Source: an uncultured Pelagibacteraceae bacterium (GTDB taxonomy: Bacteria > Pseudomonadota > Alphaproteobacteria > Pelagibacterales > Pelagibacteraceae). Taken from it: a DNA stretch of 64,000 nucleotides. Made by a program: the position numbers and the translations under genes. The stretch spans positions 1 through 64,000 of the forward strand of contig CACDZR010000005.1 of the NCBI GenBank assembly GCA_902557235.1, in the 5' to 3' direction. Shown here one piece after another: positions 49,484 to 60,643 of this stretch (position 1 is its first letter; every line of letters begins with the position of its first letter). The notes under the pieces are model-generated. The model was given only the letters and a program-made list of their open reading frames with translations. It was not told the origin of the DNA and searched no databases.

Positions 49484-50417
49484 ACCCTTAAAGATATTGC
49501 TTTCTGCACCCAGAGGCTTTTGCGCAGGTGTTGAAAGAGCTATAGAAATTGTAGAAAAATCAATTAAAAAATATGGCGCTCCAGTTTATGTTCGTCATGA
49601 AATTGTTCATAATAAATATGTAGTTGATGATTTAAAAAACAAAGGTGCAATCTTTGTTGAGGAACTCGAAGAAATAGCAGATAGATCAAGACCAGTTATT
49701 TTTTCAGCTCATGGTGTCCCCAAAAAAATACCTGAGGATGCTAAAAACTATAATATGACTTATATAGATGCTACGTGTCCATTAGTATCTAAGGTACATA
49801 GAGAAGCTGAAAATTTACATAAAGCTGGCTATCATTTGATTTTGATAGGACATGAAAATCACCCTGAAGTAATTGGCACTATGGGCCAGTTGCCTAAAGG
49901 CTCAATCGATCTTGTTCAAAATGAAGATGAGGCAAAAAAATATAAACCTCAAAGTAACAAAAAAATTTCATATGTAACTCAAACGACGTTATCAGTAGAC
50001 GATACAAAAGATATAATTCAGATATTAAGAGATAGATTTCCTAATATAAAAGAACCACTGAAAGAAGATATTTGTTACGCTACAACAAATAGACAAATGG
50101 CTGTCAAAAATATTGCAAAAAAATGTGATTTATTCTTTGTGATTGGCAGTAGAAATTCATCTAATTCAGTTAGATTAGTTGAAGTTGCAAAAAAATCCGG
50201 CTGTCCAAATTCACAATTAATTCATTCTAAAAGTGAAATACCATTCGATTTAATTCAAAATTCAAATACAATTGGTATTTCCTCTGGGGCCTCAGCACCT
50301 GAAATTTTAGTAAATAATTTTATAAATGAGCTAAAAAATAAATTTACAGTCAGTATAGATGAAGTAGAAATAATTAAGGAAAACGTTGTTTTTAAAGCAC
50401 CGAAAAAATTAAACTAA
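49473..50417 (+). CDS. ispH: 4-hydroxy-3-methylbut-2-enyl diphosphate reductase
   Basis: Last enzyme of the MEP pathway; gives IPP and DMAPP using a 4Fe-4S cluster. The three cluster Cys are in PRGFCAGVERAIE, DATCPLVSKVHREAE and PLKEDICYATTNRQ. AHGVPK and GISSGASAPEILV are also present. ATG at 49473 is chosen over an in-frame TTG nine bases upstream. The 11-base overlap with blh links isoprenoid supply to retinal synthesis in one unit. Confidence 0.96.
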   Translation: MKNKPLKILLSAPRGFCAGVERAIEIVEKSIKKYGAPVYVRHEIVHNKYVVDDLKNKGAIFVEELEEIADRSRPVIFSAHGVPKKIPEDAKNYNMTYIDATCPLVSKVHREAENLHKAGYHLILIGHENHPEVIGTMGQLPKGSIDLVQNEDEAKKYKPQSNKKISYVTQTTLSVDDTKDIIQILRDRFPNIKEPLKEDICYATTNRQMAVKNIAKKCDLFFVIGSRNSSNSVRLVEVAKKSGCPNSQLIHSKSEIPFDLIQNSNTIGISSGASAPEILVNNFINELKNKFTVSIDEVEIIKENVVFKAPKKLN

Positions 50418-50418
50418 A

Positions 50419-51384
50419 ATGGCTGTTTATACGAAAATAAGTAAAAAAGATATTTCTTATATTAATAGAAAATTTGATATAGAAAAAATTTTAGAATTTA
50501 AAGGTATAAAACAAGGAATTGAAAATACAAACTATTTACTAAAATCAAAGAATAAAAAATTTATACTGACAATTTTTGAAAAAAGAGTCGCTAAAAAAGA
50601 ATTGCCTTTTTTTATGAATTTGATGGATAAATTAAACAAATCAAAAATAAATTGCCCAAAACCACAAACAAAAAAAGATGGTGGGTATTTAATTAATTTA
50701 AAAAATAAAGCAGCATGTATAGTTTCATTTCTTAAAGGAAAAGATAAAAAATCACTTAATTTTAAGAACTGTTATGACATTGGTAAAATGATTGCTGAAA
50801 TGCACCAATCTACAAAAAAAATTAATCTTACTAGAAAAAACTCTATGGGCGTCAGAAGTCTAAATCCATTGCTGAAAAGTATAAGATTTAAGTCAAAAAA
50901 ATTTACTAATGTAGAAAAATTTTTAAAAAATAATTTTAAAGATATAAAAACAAAATGGCCTAAAAATTTACCAAGTGGAGTGATCCATGGAGATTTATTT
51001 ATCGACAATATCTTTTTTAAAAATAACAGATTATCAGGAATAATTGATTTTTATTTCGCAGCTAATGACTATTTTATGTATGAAATTGCGATTTGTATTA
51101 ATGCACTATGTTTTGATAAAAAAGGATCTAAGTTCGTAATGAATAAAAATAAAGTCAAAAATTTAATAAAGGGTTACGAAAAAATTAGAAAAATCTCAGA
51201 TAAAGAAAAAAAATCATTAAATATTTTGTGTCGGGGTGCTGCAATTAGATATTTTATGACTAGACTTTATGACTATTCAAACACTCCAAAGACAGCATTA
51301 ATTAAAATAAAAGATCCAAGAGAATATTATCAAAAGCTTGTAATACATAATAATTTAAGAACATATAAAGATTATTTGAATTAA
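50419..51384 (+). CDS. thrB: Homoserine kinase (ThrB2, APH-fold)
   Basis: Phosphorylates homoserine for threonine synthesis. This 321-residue form uses the aminoglycoside phosphotransferase fold rather than the GHMP fold: GIKQGIENTNYLLKSKNKKFILTIFEKR, the Brenner motif HGDLFIDNIFFKNNRLSGIIDFYFA, and CRGAAIRYFMTRLYD. It follows ispH by one base and its stop overlaps the rnhA start by one base. Threonine synthase lies 1 kb downstream on the other strand. Confidence 0.93.
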   Translation: MAVYTKISKKDISYINRKFDIEKILEFKGIKQGIENTNYLLKSKNKKFILTIFEKRVAKKELPFFMNLMDKLNKSKINCPKPQTKKDGGYLINLKNKAACIVSFLKGKDKKSLNFKNCYDIGKMIAEMHQSTKKINLTRKNSMGVRSLNPLLKSIRFKSKKFTNVEKFLKNNFKDIKTKWPKNLPSGVIHGDLFIDNIFFKNNRLSGIIDFYFAANDYFMYEIAICINALCFDKKGSKFVMNKNKVKNLIKGYEKIRKISDKEKKSLNILCRGAAIRYFMTRLYDYSNTPKTALIKIKDPREYYQKLVIHNNLRTYKDYLN

Positions 51385-51806
51385 TGATTAAAATATACAC
51401 CGATGGTTCATGTATTGGCAATCCAGGTCAAGGTGGCTGGGCAGCCATAATATTAGATGATGAAAAAAAAATTGAAATTAAAGGGAGTAAAAAGAATACT
51501 ACAAATAATCAGATGGAATTATTAGCGCCTATAGAAGCTCTTAAAAAGCTTCCAAAAGGAAGCAAAGTTCAAATTTTTACAGACTCTAAATACGTAAAAT
51601 CTGGAATAACAGAATGGATATATAATTGGAAAAAAAATGGATGGAAAACTGCAAACAAAAAAGAAGTGAGTAACAAAGATCTTTGGACAGAATTAGATCT
51701 CCTTAATAATGAATTTGAAATAAGTTGGAATTGGGTAAAAGCCCATTCAACTGATGAATTAAATAATGAAGTAGATTTACTTGCAAGATCAGCCGCTAAT
51801 AATTAA
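51384..51806 (+). CDS. rnhA: Ribonuclease HI
   Basis: 140-residue RNase H that degrades RNA in RNA-DNA hybrids. The catalytic set is intact: IYTDGSCIGNPGQGGWA, NNQMELLAPIEAL (Glu), IFTDSKYVKSGI (Asp) and a C-terminal EVDLLARSAAN (Asp). It overlaps thrB by one base, an order (thrB-rnhA) known in alphaproteobacteria. It converges on the peroxiredoxin gene with a 25-base gap, the only convergent pair here that does not overlap or abut. Confidence 0.96.
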   Translation: MIKIYTDGSCIGNPGQGGWAAIILDDEKKIEIKGSKKNTTNNQMELLAPIEALKKLPKGSKVQIFTDSKYVKSGITEWIYNWKKNGWKTANKKEVSNKDLWTELDLLNNEFEISWNWVKAHSTDELNNEVDLLARSAANN

Positions 51807-51831
51807 AGCTCACGCTCGGAAAACGCATTGC

Positions 51832-52320
51832 TTAAAGTAAATTATTTAATAAATTTTCTGCAGAGGTTAAACCACACTCTTTAGTTTCTTTTTCTTCATG
51901 AATATTAGCAACTGTGAAATTTTCAATTACCATTAAATAACGATTTGATCTAATTCCCATTCCTTTTGCATTTCGATCAACTTCTGCACCAATTGCTTTT
52001 GTAAACGACAAATAAGGATCAGATAACATTTTTATTTTATCTCCTGTGTTATTTAACTCCCCCCAACCATTCATTACATAAGGATCATTTACTGATAAAC
52101 AAAATATATTTTCTATTCCTTTTGCTTTGATTTTATCTGCATTTGCTACAAAACCTGGTAGGTGAAGTTTTGAGCAAGTTGATGTAAAAGCCCCGGGCAA
52201 ACCAAACAAAACAGTTTTACCATTTCCAATAATTTCTCTTAATTTATTTTTTTGAGGTTCTCCGTCAATAAGTTGAAAAATCTCTGTGTCTGGTAGTTGG
52301 TCTTTTATTTTAATTTTCAT
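51832..52320 (-). CDS. Peroxiredoxin, Prx5-type
   Basis: A 162-residue thiol peroxidase. The peroxidatic Cys lies in LPGAFTSTCSKLHLPGF (PxxxTxxC pattern), followed by IFCLSVNDPYVMNGWG and an Arg-containing RSNRYLMVIENFTV. This matches the Prx5 group, which uses glutaredoxin or thioredoxin as reductant. It overlaps thrC by four bases (ATGA-type) and is the last gene of the cox-surf1-thrC-prx run. Confidence 0.93.
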   Translation of the reverse strand: MKIKIKDQLPDTEIFQLIDGEPQKNKLREIIGNGKTVLFGLPGAFTSTCSKLHLPGFVANADKIKAKGIENIFCLSVNDPYVMNGWGELNNTGDKIKMLSDPYLSFTKAIGAEVDRNAKGMGIRSNRYLMVIENFTVANIHEEKETKECGLTSAENLLNNLL

Positions 52321-53690
52321 ATCGAATTCATTACATATTTTTTAACTTTTTCAATATTATTTGACAGAAGTTCAAATTTTTCTTTTCTGTCATTAACATA
52401 TCTAAGACTTTCAGGTAAATTTTCAGTTTTTGAAATTGCATCCTCTATTGCTTTTGGAAATTTACACGGGTGTGCAGTTGATAATACAACACAATTTTTT
52501 TCCAATCCTAATTTCCTTACAGCACCAATACCCACTGCGGTATGTGGGTCAACTACCATCTGGTGTTCATCGTTAATGGTTTTTATCATTTTAATAGTTT
52601 CATTTTCATCAAGCATTTCAGATACAAAATTTTTTTTAATTTTATCTAGATCACTTTTATCAATTTTATAAGTGTTATTTTTTATTTGAGCCATAACATT
52701 TTTTGTAACTTCTGAGTTACAATCTTTTACATCGTATAAAAGTCTTTCGAAATTACTTGCTATTTGTATATCCATACTTGGAGTATTTGTTTCCTCAACT
52801 TTCTTTTGACTATAATCACCACCAGATATAGCTCTGTGCAGTATGTCATTTTTATTTGTAGCTACAATTAGTTTATCAATTGGAAGACCTAGTTTTTTTG
52901 CCAAGTAGCCAGCGTAAATATCACCAAAGTTTCCTGTTGGAACAGAAAAAGATAAAGGCTGACCATTTCCAACTTTAAAGTAAGCGTAAAAATAATATAC
53001 AGATTGAGCAATAATTCTTGCCCAATTAATTGAATTTACACCTGACATATTAATCGATTTTGAAAATTTTTCATCACTGAACATTGCTTTTACTAAATTT
53101 TGACAATCATCAAAGTTACCCTCTACAGCAATATTAAATACGTTACTCTCTTCATGTATTGTCATTAACCTTCTTTGTACCGGCGAAATTTTATTATTTG
53201 GGTGCAATACAAAAACATTTAAATTACTTTTTCCTTTTAAAGCATCTATTGCAGCTGCACCGGTATCACCAGAAGTAGCTACTATTATGTTAATTTTTTT
53301 TTGATCTCGACTTAAATGATATTGATAAAAATTACCTATTAATTGCATAGCAATATCTTTGAAAGCAAGTGTAGGACCATGAAATAGTTCTAAAACTTTC
53401 AAATTTCCTAAATGAGAGATTTTTACAACATCATTAGATCTAAAATTAGAGTACGATTTTGAAATTAAAGAAATTAAGTCATCTTTAGACATGAAATCTC
53501 CGATAAATGGATAAATAATTTCAGCAGCTAAATCATTGTAACCAAGATTTTTGAGGTTATCTAATTCCTCTTTTTGAAATTGTTTAATTGATTTAGGAAC
53601 AAAAAGTCCTCCATCGTCTGCCAAACCTTTGAGGAAAACATCTTTAAAAGTAAAGTTTTTTTGATTATTTCTTGTACTAATGTAATTCAT
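52317..53690 (-). CDS. thrC: Threonine synthase
   Basis: PLP enzyme that converts O-phosphohomoserine to threonine. The 457-residue protein begins MNYISTRN, has the PLP-Lys region LFHGPTLAFKDIAMQLIGN, VATSGDTGAAAIDALKG, and SVPTGNFGDIYAGYLAKKLGLP. It abuts surf1 upstream with no gap and overlaps the peroxiredoxin gene downstream. Its pathway partner thrB converges on it from the other strand. Confidence 0.96.
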   Translation of the reverse strand: MNYISTRNNQKNFTFKDVFLKGLADDGGLFVPKSIKQFQKEELDNLKNLGYNDLAAEIIYPFIGDFMSKDDLISLISKSYSNFRSNDVVKISHLGNLKVLELFHGPTLAFKDIAMQLIGNFYQYHLSRDQKKINIIVATSGDTGAAAIDALKGKSNLNVFVLHPNNKISPVQRRLMTIHEESNVFNIAVEGNFDDCQNLVKAMFSDEKFSKSINMSGVNSINWARIIAQSVYYFYAYFKVGNGQPLSFSVPTGNFGDIYAGYLAKKLGLPIDKLIVATNKNDILHRAISGGDYSQKKVEETNTPSMDIQIASNFERLLYDVKDCNSEVTKNVMAQIKNNTYKIDKSDLDKIKKNFVSEMLDENETIKMIKTINDEHQMVVDPHTAVGIGAVRKLGLEKNCVVLSTAHPCKFPKAIEDAISKTENLPESLRYVNDRKEKFELLSNNIEKVKKYVMNSI

Positions 53691-54344
53691 TTAATAATTT
53701 TTTTTTCTAAAATACAAATATAGCAAAAGAATTGAAAGCGCTAATGAAAACCAAGTAATCGCATATTTTTGATGATTATTAGAAATATTTGCAGTAATTT
53801 TTTTTGGTTTAGGGAATTGATAATTTCCATCTAAATAAATAATATATTTTGAAAAGTTTTTGCCTGTAAATTTAAAAATATCTTCTCTGTTTAAACTAAA
53901 CCAGTAATTTTCTTCTAAATCATTATCAGGCTTAAAGATGTTCTTTTTGCCTTGTAGTTTTAATGTTCCAATAATATTTTTTTGATCAAATACATTTATT
54001 TCTTGAGTGCCCTTCTTTTCAAATGGTATCCAGCCTCTATTTATTAAATAATTTTCATCCCCAATGATAATTGGATTTATTACTTCAAATCCAGGAGTGC
54101 CAGATTCATTTAAATTGTATAAATAAATTTGTTTATCAAAATCTATTGACCCTGAAGTTTTGATTTTAAGAAAATTTTCTTTGTTTGATTGAGCTAATTC
54201 AACTGGAGGATTTTTTAATGAATTTTCAATCTCTAAAATCAAATTATTCTTCCAATTTAGACGAATAATTTGCCATGTACCTAATCCAATAAAAACAAGA
54301 ATAAAGAAAATTATAAAGACGGAAAATAAAAACTTATGTTTCAA
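53691..54344 (-). CDS. SURF1-family cytochrome oxidase assembly protein
   Basis: Assists insertion of heme A into subunit I of cytochrome oxidase. The 217-residue protein has two membrane helices, near residues 5-24 (FSVFIIFFILVFIGLGTWQI) and 195-213, enclosing a periplasmic domain with INRGWIPFEKKG, as in SURF1. The start is TTG at 54342-54344; an in-frame stop lies two codons upstream and there is no suitable ATG. It follows coxC by eight bases and abuts thrC. Confidence 0.92.
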   Translation of the reverse strand: MKHKFLFSVFIIFFILVFIGLGTWQIIRLNWKNNLILEIENSLKNPPVELAQSNKENFLKIKTSGSIDFDKQIYLYNLNESGTPGFEVINPIIIGDENYLINRGWIPFEKKGTQEINVFDQKNIIGTLKLQGKKNIFKPDNDLEENYWFSLNREDIFKFTGKNFSKYIIYLDGNYQFPKPKKITANISNNHQKYAITWFSLALSILLLYLYFRKKNY

Positions 54345-54352
54345 GGATCAAA

Positions 54353-55141
54353 TTAACTTCCCCAAATATATATTGCAGCAAACAAAAATAACCAAACAAC
54401 GTCAACAAAATGCCAATACCATGCAGCTGCTTCAAAACCAAAATGATGGTCTTTAGTAAAATGACCCAATTTTCCTCTCCATAAACATACTGCTAAAAAA
54501 ATTGTTCCAACTATAACATGAAAACCGTGAAAACCTGTTGCCATGTAAAAAACAGAACCATAAATATGATCTGAAAAGGCAAATGTAGCATGATGATATT
54601 CATATGCTTGAAGTGCCGTAAAAAATGCTCCAAGAATTACTGTTAGCACCAATCCTTGTATAAAACCTTTTCTATCGCCTTCTAATAATGAATGGTGAGA
54701 CCAAGTAACTGTTGTACCTGATAACAGTAAAACTAATGTATTAATTAAAGGTATATCCCAAGGATCAAAAGTCACAATATCTTTAGGTGGCCACACATTT
54801 CCTACAAAATCATTTGGAAAAAGACTTACGTCAAAGTATGCCCAAAACCACGCAACGAAAAACATCACCTCAGATGCAATAAATAAAGTCATTCCATAAC
54901 GATGGTGAATTTGGACTACCGGTGTATGATGACCTTGATGTTCTGCTTCAATCACTACATCTCTGAACCACATATATGCACCATAAATTAGAAGAGCTAA
55001 TCCAAGATACATTCCCCATGAAACATCTGAATGCATATAATACACAGCACCTATAGCTAATACTAAACAAGAAAACGAGACGTAAATAGGCCAAGGACTT
55101 GGGTCTACTAAATGATAATCATGTTTTTTTTCAGCTGACAT
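54353..55141 (-). CDS. coxC: Cytochrome c oxidase subunit III
   Basis: Membrane subunit of the aa3-type oxidase, 262 residues with seven helices. HDYHLVDPSPWPIYVSF opens the sequence, the family's FIASEVMFFVAWFWAYFD follows, then GFHGFHVIVGTIFL and the closing WHFVDVVWLFLFAAIYIWG. It follows ctaG by nine bases and surf1 by eight bases. Full length, no frameshift. Confidence 0.97.
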   Translation of the reverse strand: MSAEKKHDYHLVDPSPWPIYVSFSCLVLAIGAVYYMHSDVSWGMYLGLALLIYGAYMWFRDVVIEAEHQGHHTPVVQIHHRYGMTLFIASEVMFFVAWFWAYFDVSLFPNDFVGNVWPPKDIVTFDPWDIPLINTLVLLLSGTTVTWSHHSLLEGDRKGFIQGLVLTVILGAFFTALQAYEYHHATFAFSDHIYGSVFYMATGFHGFHVIVGTIFLAVCLWRGKLGHFTKDHHFGFEAAAWYWHFVDVVWLFLFAAIYIWGS

Positions 55142-55150
55142 TTTTTTGGA

Positions 55151-55684
55151 TTATGATTGTTTATAATAATCTGTCGAGAAAAAAGTATACGACATAGTTA
55201 CATCTTCTAAGTTCTTAACGCTTGGATCATTGACCATTTCGGGGTCTAGGTAAAAAGTCATTACGTAAGTTGCTTTTTCTCCTGCTTTTAATTCTTGTTT
55301 TTCAAAACAAAAACAGCCTAGTTTACTGTAATATTTGCCAAAACTTGCTGGGGATACATTAAAACTTGCTACTCCAGCAGTTGGTTCGCCACTATAATTT
55401 TCAACCTCAAACTCTATTTTATTAACTTGACCAACTTTCACATCAATAACATTAGATTTCGCTTTAAATTCCCAAGGTAAATTATTTACATTGGTATCAA
55501 ATCTAACACTCACAACTTTATTAAGAACTACTTTAGGAGCGTTATTTGATATTTGAGTAGTGCCTCCAAAACCTGTTACTCTACAAAATAGATCGTATAA
55601 AGGTACTGCAGCATATGATAAACCCAACATGAATACAAATATTCCTATAAGGACTAATGGTGTAAGACTCTTTTTTTTTATCAT
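55151..55684 (-). CDS. ctaG: Cytochrome c oxidase assembly protein CtaG/Cox11
   Basis: Copper chaperone delivering the CuB atom to subunit I. The 177-residue protein has an N-terminal membrane anchor (LVLIGIFVFMLGLSYAAVPLYDLFCRVTGFGGT) and the copper-binding pair CFCFEKQ. It overlaps the small membrane ORF upstream by four bases (ATGA), and coxC follows after nine bases. Confidence 0.96.
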   Translation of the reverse strand: MIKKKSLTPLVLIGIFVFMLGLSYAAVPLYDLFCRVTGFGGTTQISNNAPKVVLNKVVSVRFDTNVNNLPWEFKAKSNVIDVKVGQVNKIEFEVENYSGEPTAGVASFNVSPASFGKYYSKLGCFCFEKQELKAGEKATYVMTFYLDPEMVNDPSVKNLEDVTMSYTFFSTDYYKQS

Positions 55685-55806
55685 ATTGCTCTATCAAAAA
55701 CCCCAGTATTATATAATGTAAATAAGAACAAAAAAATCATGAAAGCAATAATTGCTAATGCGGTCTTGATATTTTTTTTCTTTGTTTTTTTATCTGGTAT
55801 AATCAT
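55681..55806 (-). CDS. 41-residue single-helix membrane protein between ctaB and ctaG (CoxF-like)
   Basis: A short reading frame of 41 codons with ATG at 55804-55806 and TGA at 55681-55683. Its ATG overlaps the ctaB stop and its stop overlaps the ctaG start, both as ATGA, so it is translationally coupled on both sides. The protein has a lysine-rich N-terminus (PDKKTKKKNIKTA), one hydrophobic helix at residues 15-34 and a short outside end. Alphaproteobacterial cox operons carry a comparable small gene (CoxF in Paracoccus and relatives) at this spot, so it is likely an assembly or accessory factor. The family link is inferred. Confidence 0.75.
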   Translation of the reverse strand: MIIPDKKTKKKNIKTALAIIAFMIFLFLFTLYNTGVFDRAI

Positions 55807-56714
55807 AAAATCTTATCTATCAAAAAAAGTACAAAAACCAAAAACAAATATAAGATAGAATAGCCAAATATTGATTTAGCTTTTTTTGCACTAAATTTAT
55901 TTTTTTTAAATCTGTAAAGATCAAAACATAAATAATTATAATAAATAGTTAATAATAATGATGGAATTAAAAAAACAAGTCCAACAAAGTTAATTACATA
56001 TGGAAAAATTACCACTGGAAGCATTAACAAAGAATAAACAAAAATATTTGCTTTTGTAGTTTCTATCCCGTTTGTTAAAGGGAGCATAGGGATATTTGCT
56101 TTCCTATAGTCATCTGATTTATATAAACTTAACGCCCAAAAATGTGAGGGTGTCCAAAAGAAAATAATTAAAAAAAATACAAAAGGTTCAAGAGATAATG
56201 ATCCTGTAGCAATGGTCCAACCAATTACTGGAGGAAGAGCTCCTGCTGCTCCACCGATCACAATGTTTTGGGAGGTTCTTTTTTTTAACCAAATTGTATA
56301 AATTAAAACGTAAAATATAATTGTAAAAAGCAATATGCCTGCAGATATTCTATTTGTAAAATAATCTAGTGCAACTACTGAAATAACCGATAAAGTTATT
56401 CCAAATATAAGTGCCTGATTTTTATTCACTTTACCTGTTGGTATTGGTCTTAAGCAAGTTCTACTCATCAAAGCATCAAGATCAGACTCGTACCACATAT
56501 TCAATGCCCCTGCTGCTCCCGCACCCATTGAAACTAATAATATTCCAATTATTGCATCTTGAGTTGAAACTATAGTTGGTGCAGTCAATAATCCTACCGC
56601 ACAAGTAAATATCACAAGCGACATTACTCTTGGTTTCATCAATTTAAATAATTCAGAAAAATTCAGTAAGTCTTCCTGAGATAGATTGTCTTTTTTTAAT
56701 TTTGAACTACTCAT
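55803..56714 (-). CDS. ctaB: Protoheme IX farnesyltransferase (heme O synthase)
   Basis: Transfers a farnesyl group to heme B to start heme A synthesis for cytochrome oxidase. UbiA-superfamily: the Asp-rich motif is NMWYESDLDALMSRTCLRPIPTG (N-x3-D-x3-D), then a second segment KSDDYRKANIPMLP, with nine or so helices in about 303 residues. I use the ATG at 56712-56714; an in-frame TTG is one codon upstream. It follows coxA by about 20 bases and overlaps the small membrane gene. Confidence 0.95.
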   Translation of the reverse strand: MSSSKLKKDNLSQEDLLNFSELFKLMKPRVMSLVIFTCAVGLLTAPTIVSTQDAIIGILLVSMGAGAAGALNMWYESDLDALMSRTCLRPIPTGKVNKNQALIFGITLSVISVVALDYFTNRISAGILLFTIIFYVLIYTIWLKKRTSQNIVIGGAAGALPPVIGWTIATGSLSLEPFVFFLIIFFWTPSHFWALSLYKSDDYRKANIPMLPLTNGIETTKANIFVYSLLMLPVVIFPYVINFVGLVFLIPSLLLTIYYNYLCFDLYRFKKNKFSAKKAKSIFGYSILYLFLVFVLFLIDKIL

Positions 56715-56734
56715 CAATTTTAAAGCTTTTATTT

Positions 56735-59184
<2,450 letters not shown>

Positions 59185-59194
59185 TTTTAATAGC

Positions 59195-59223
59195 TATATA
59201 AAGCCCTTTTACAAAAATTACAC
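59195..59223 (-). promoter_or_regulatory. Possible promoter of the cox operon
   Basis: Reading the minus strand, GTGTAA (59218-59223) and TATATA (59195-59200) are 17 bases apart in the 60-base gap between rsmE and coxB. Transcription would begin very close to the coxB ATG. The -35 match is poor, so this is weak. Confidence 0.3.
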
Positions 59224-59244
59224 TTTAGTTTTCGCGACAATTTA

Positions 59245-59946
59245 TCAATTAATCACATAATTTACGATCGAAATTGCAGATATGACCGCGGTTTCTGACC
59301 TTAAAATATTCTCATTAATTTTAACCGGTTGAACGCCCTTAAAAGAGAGAATCTTCTCTCTTTCGGTCTCTGAAAAATCACCCTCTGGACCTACAATTAT
59401 ACAAACAGGTTTATCTGTAAATTTTGATTTATCAACTTTATTAATATTTGAATTTAAATCTGTAAAAATTAGATCCATGGAATTTTTTTTTAAAAAACTA
59501 TTTAAATTTTGAGCGTCTTCAATATTTGGTACATTAATACGATTTGATTGTTCACAAGCTTCAATTACAATTTTTTCTAAGCGATCTTTGTTAATTTTTC
59601 TAACCACTGTTCTATCAAATATAATTGGTAAAAATTTTGTAACTCCAAGCTCTGTTGCTTTTTGCAGCATAAAATTCTGATAGTTTGATTTGATAGGAGA
59701 AAACGCTAACCATAATTCTTTTGTTATCTCTTTTTGTCTTAGTTGTTTTATTATCTTAAATTCAACAATATTTTTGGATATTCCTAAAATTTTTGCCTCC
59801 CACTCTCCCTCTTTATTGAATAATGAGAAAACCTCATTTTCTTTTACTCTCATTACTTTGCTTAAATAATGTGATTGATCCTTATCAAGTTTATCAATCA
59901 TGTTTGCTGATAAAGTGTCTGAAAAAAATAATCTAATATTACTCAT
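59245..59946 (-). CDS. rsmE: 16S rRNA (uracil(1498)-N3)-methyltransferase
   Basis: SPOUT methyltransferase modifying U1498 of 16S rRNA. The 233-residue protein has the N-terminal PUA-like part (HYLSKVMRVKENEVFSLFN) and the SPOUT core: MLQKATELGVTKFLPIIFDRTV, ACEQSNRINVP, IIVGPEGDFSETE and LRSETAVISAISIV. Length is normal. It is divergent from the haloacid dehalogenase gene, with 17 bases between the starts. Confidence 0.96.
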   Translation of the reverse strand: MSNIRLFFSDTLSANMIDKLDKDQSHYLSKVMRVKENEVFSLFNKEGEWEAKILGISKNIVEFKIIKQLRQKEITKELWLAFSPIKSNYQNFMLQKATELGVTKFLPIIFDRTVVRKINKDRLEKIVIEACEQSNRINVPNIEDAQNLNSFLKKNSMDLIFTDLNSNINKVDKSKFTDKPVCIIVGPEGDFSETEREKILSFKGVQPVKINENILRSETAVISAISIVNYVIN

Positions 59947-59963
59947 TTGTGTTAAGTTAATTT

Positions 59964-60627
59964 ATGAAAAATATTAAAGCAATAATTTTTGATGCTTATG
60001 GAACACTGTTTGATGTCAATTCAGCTGCTGAAAAATGTAAAGATAAAATTGGAGATAAATGGGAGGGTTTTGCAAACTTTTGGAGAACTACTCAACTAGA
60101 ATACACTTGGCTTAGAAGTTTAATGAAAAGACATAAAGACTTTTGGCAAATTACTGAGGACAGCCTAGATAAATCAATGAAGACCTTTAATATAAACGCT
60201 TCAATGAAAAATGAATTATTGAATTTGTATAAAGTTCTTTCACCTTTTAAAGAGGTTCCAGAAACCCTTAAAAAATTAAAAGAAAAGAATTTTAAATTAG
60301 CTATACTTTCAAATGGAACTCCATATCTTTTAAAAGAGTTGGTTGAAAGTAATAATTTAGATAAATTGTTCGATGATATATTTTCAATAGAAGAAGTTGG
60401 AATTTATAAACCAGACTCGAAAGTTTATGACTTGCCTATAAAAAAAATACAAAATTAAAAGTAATGAAGTTGCTTTCTTAAGTGCAAACACATGGGATGT
60501 TTCAGGGGGAGGAAATTATGGTTATCATTCTATTTGGGTAAACCGTAATAATAATATCTTTGACAATCTTGATTACAAACCTAATAATCAAGTTAAAAAC
60601 TTAAGTGAACTTATCGATTTAATTTAA
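59964..60627 (+). pseudogene. Type II haloacid dehalogenase, frameshifted in a poly-A run
   Basis: HAD-superfamily hydrolase of the 2-haloacid dehalogenase type: nucleophile Asp in IIFDAYGTLFDVNSAAE, then ILSNGTPYLLKELV, and IYKPDSKVYDL. The first frame stops at 60458 (164 residues). Directly after, the -1 frame continues with SNEVAFLSANTWDVSGGGNYGYHSIWVNR and runs to TAA at 60625-60627, restoring the family's C-terminus and a total near 220 residues. The switch is at an eight-A run (60440-60447); seven A would give one open frame. It could be an assembly or sequencing error, a real mutation, or polymerase slippage. Confidence 0.85.
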
Positions 60628-60634
60628 ATTAAAA

Positions 60635-60640
60635 GAGGAG
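60635..60640 (+). promoter_or_regulatory. Strong Shine-Dalgarno site of the CDGSH gene
   Basis: GAGGAG ends three bases before the ATG at 60644. Most genes in the window have weaker sites, so this one suggests strong translation. Confidence 0.6.
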
Positions 60641-60643
60641 TAT

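Noticed and set aside
51807..51831. GC-richer 25-base gap between rnhA and the peroxiredoxin gene as a terminator or mobile-element scar
   Set aside because: No inverted repeat with a T-tract and no target duplication is seen; it is too short to interpret.
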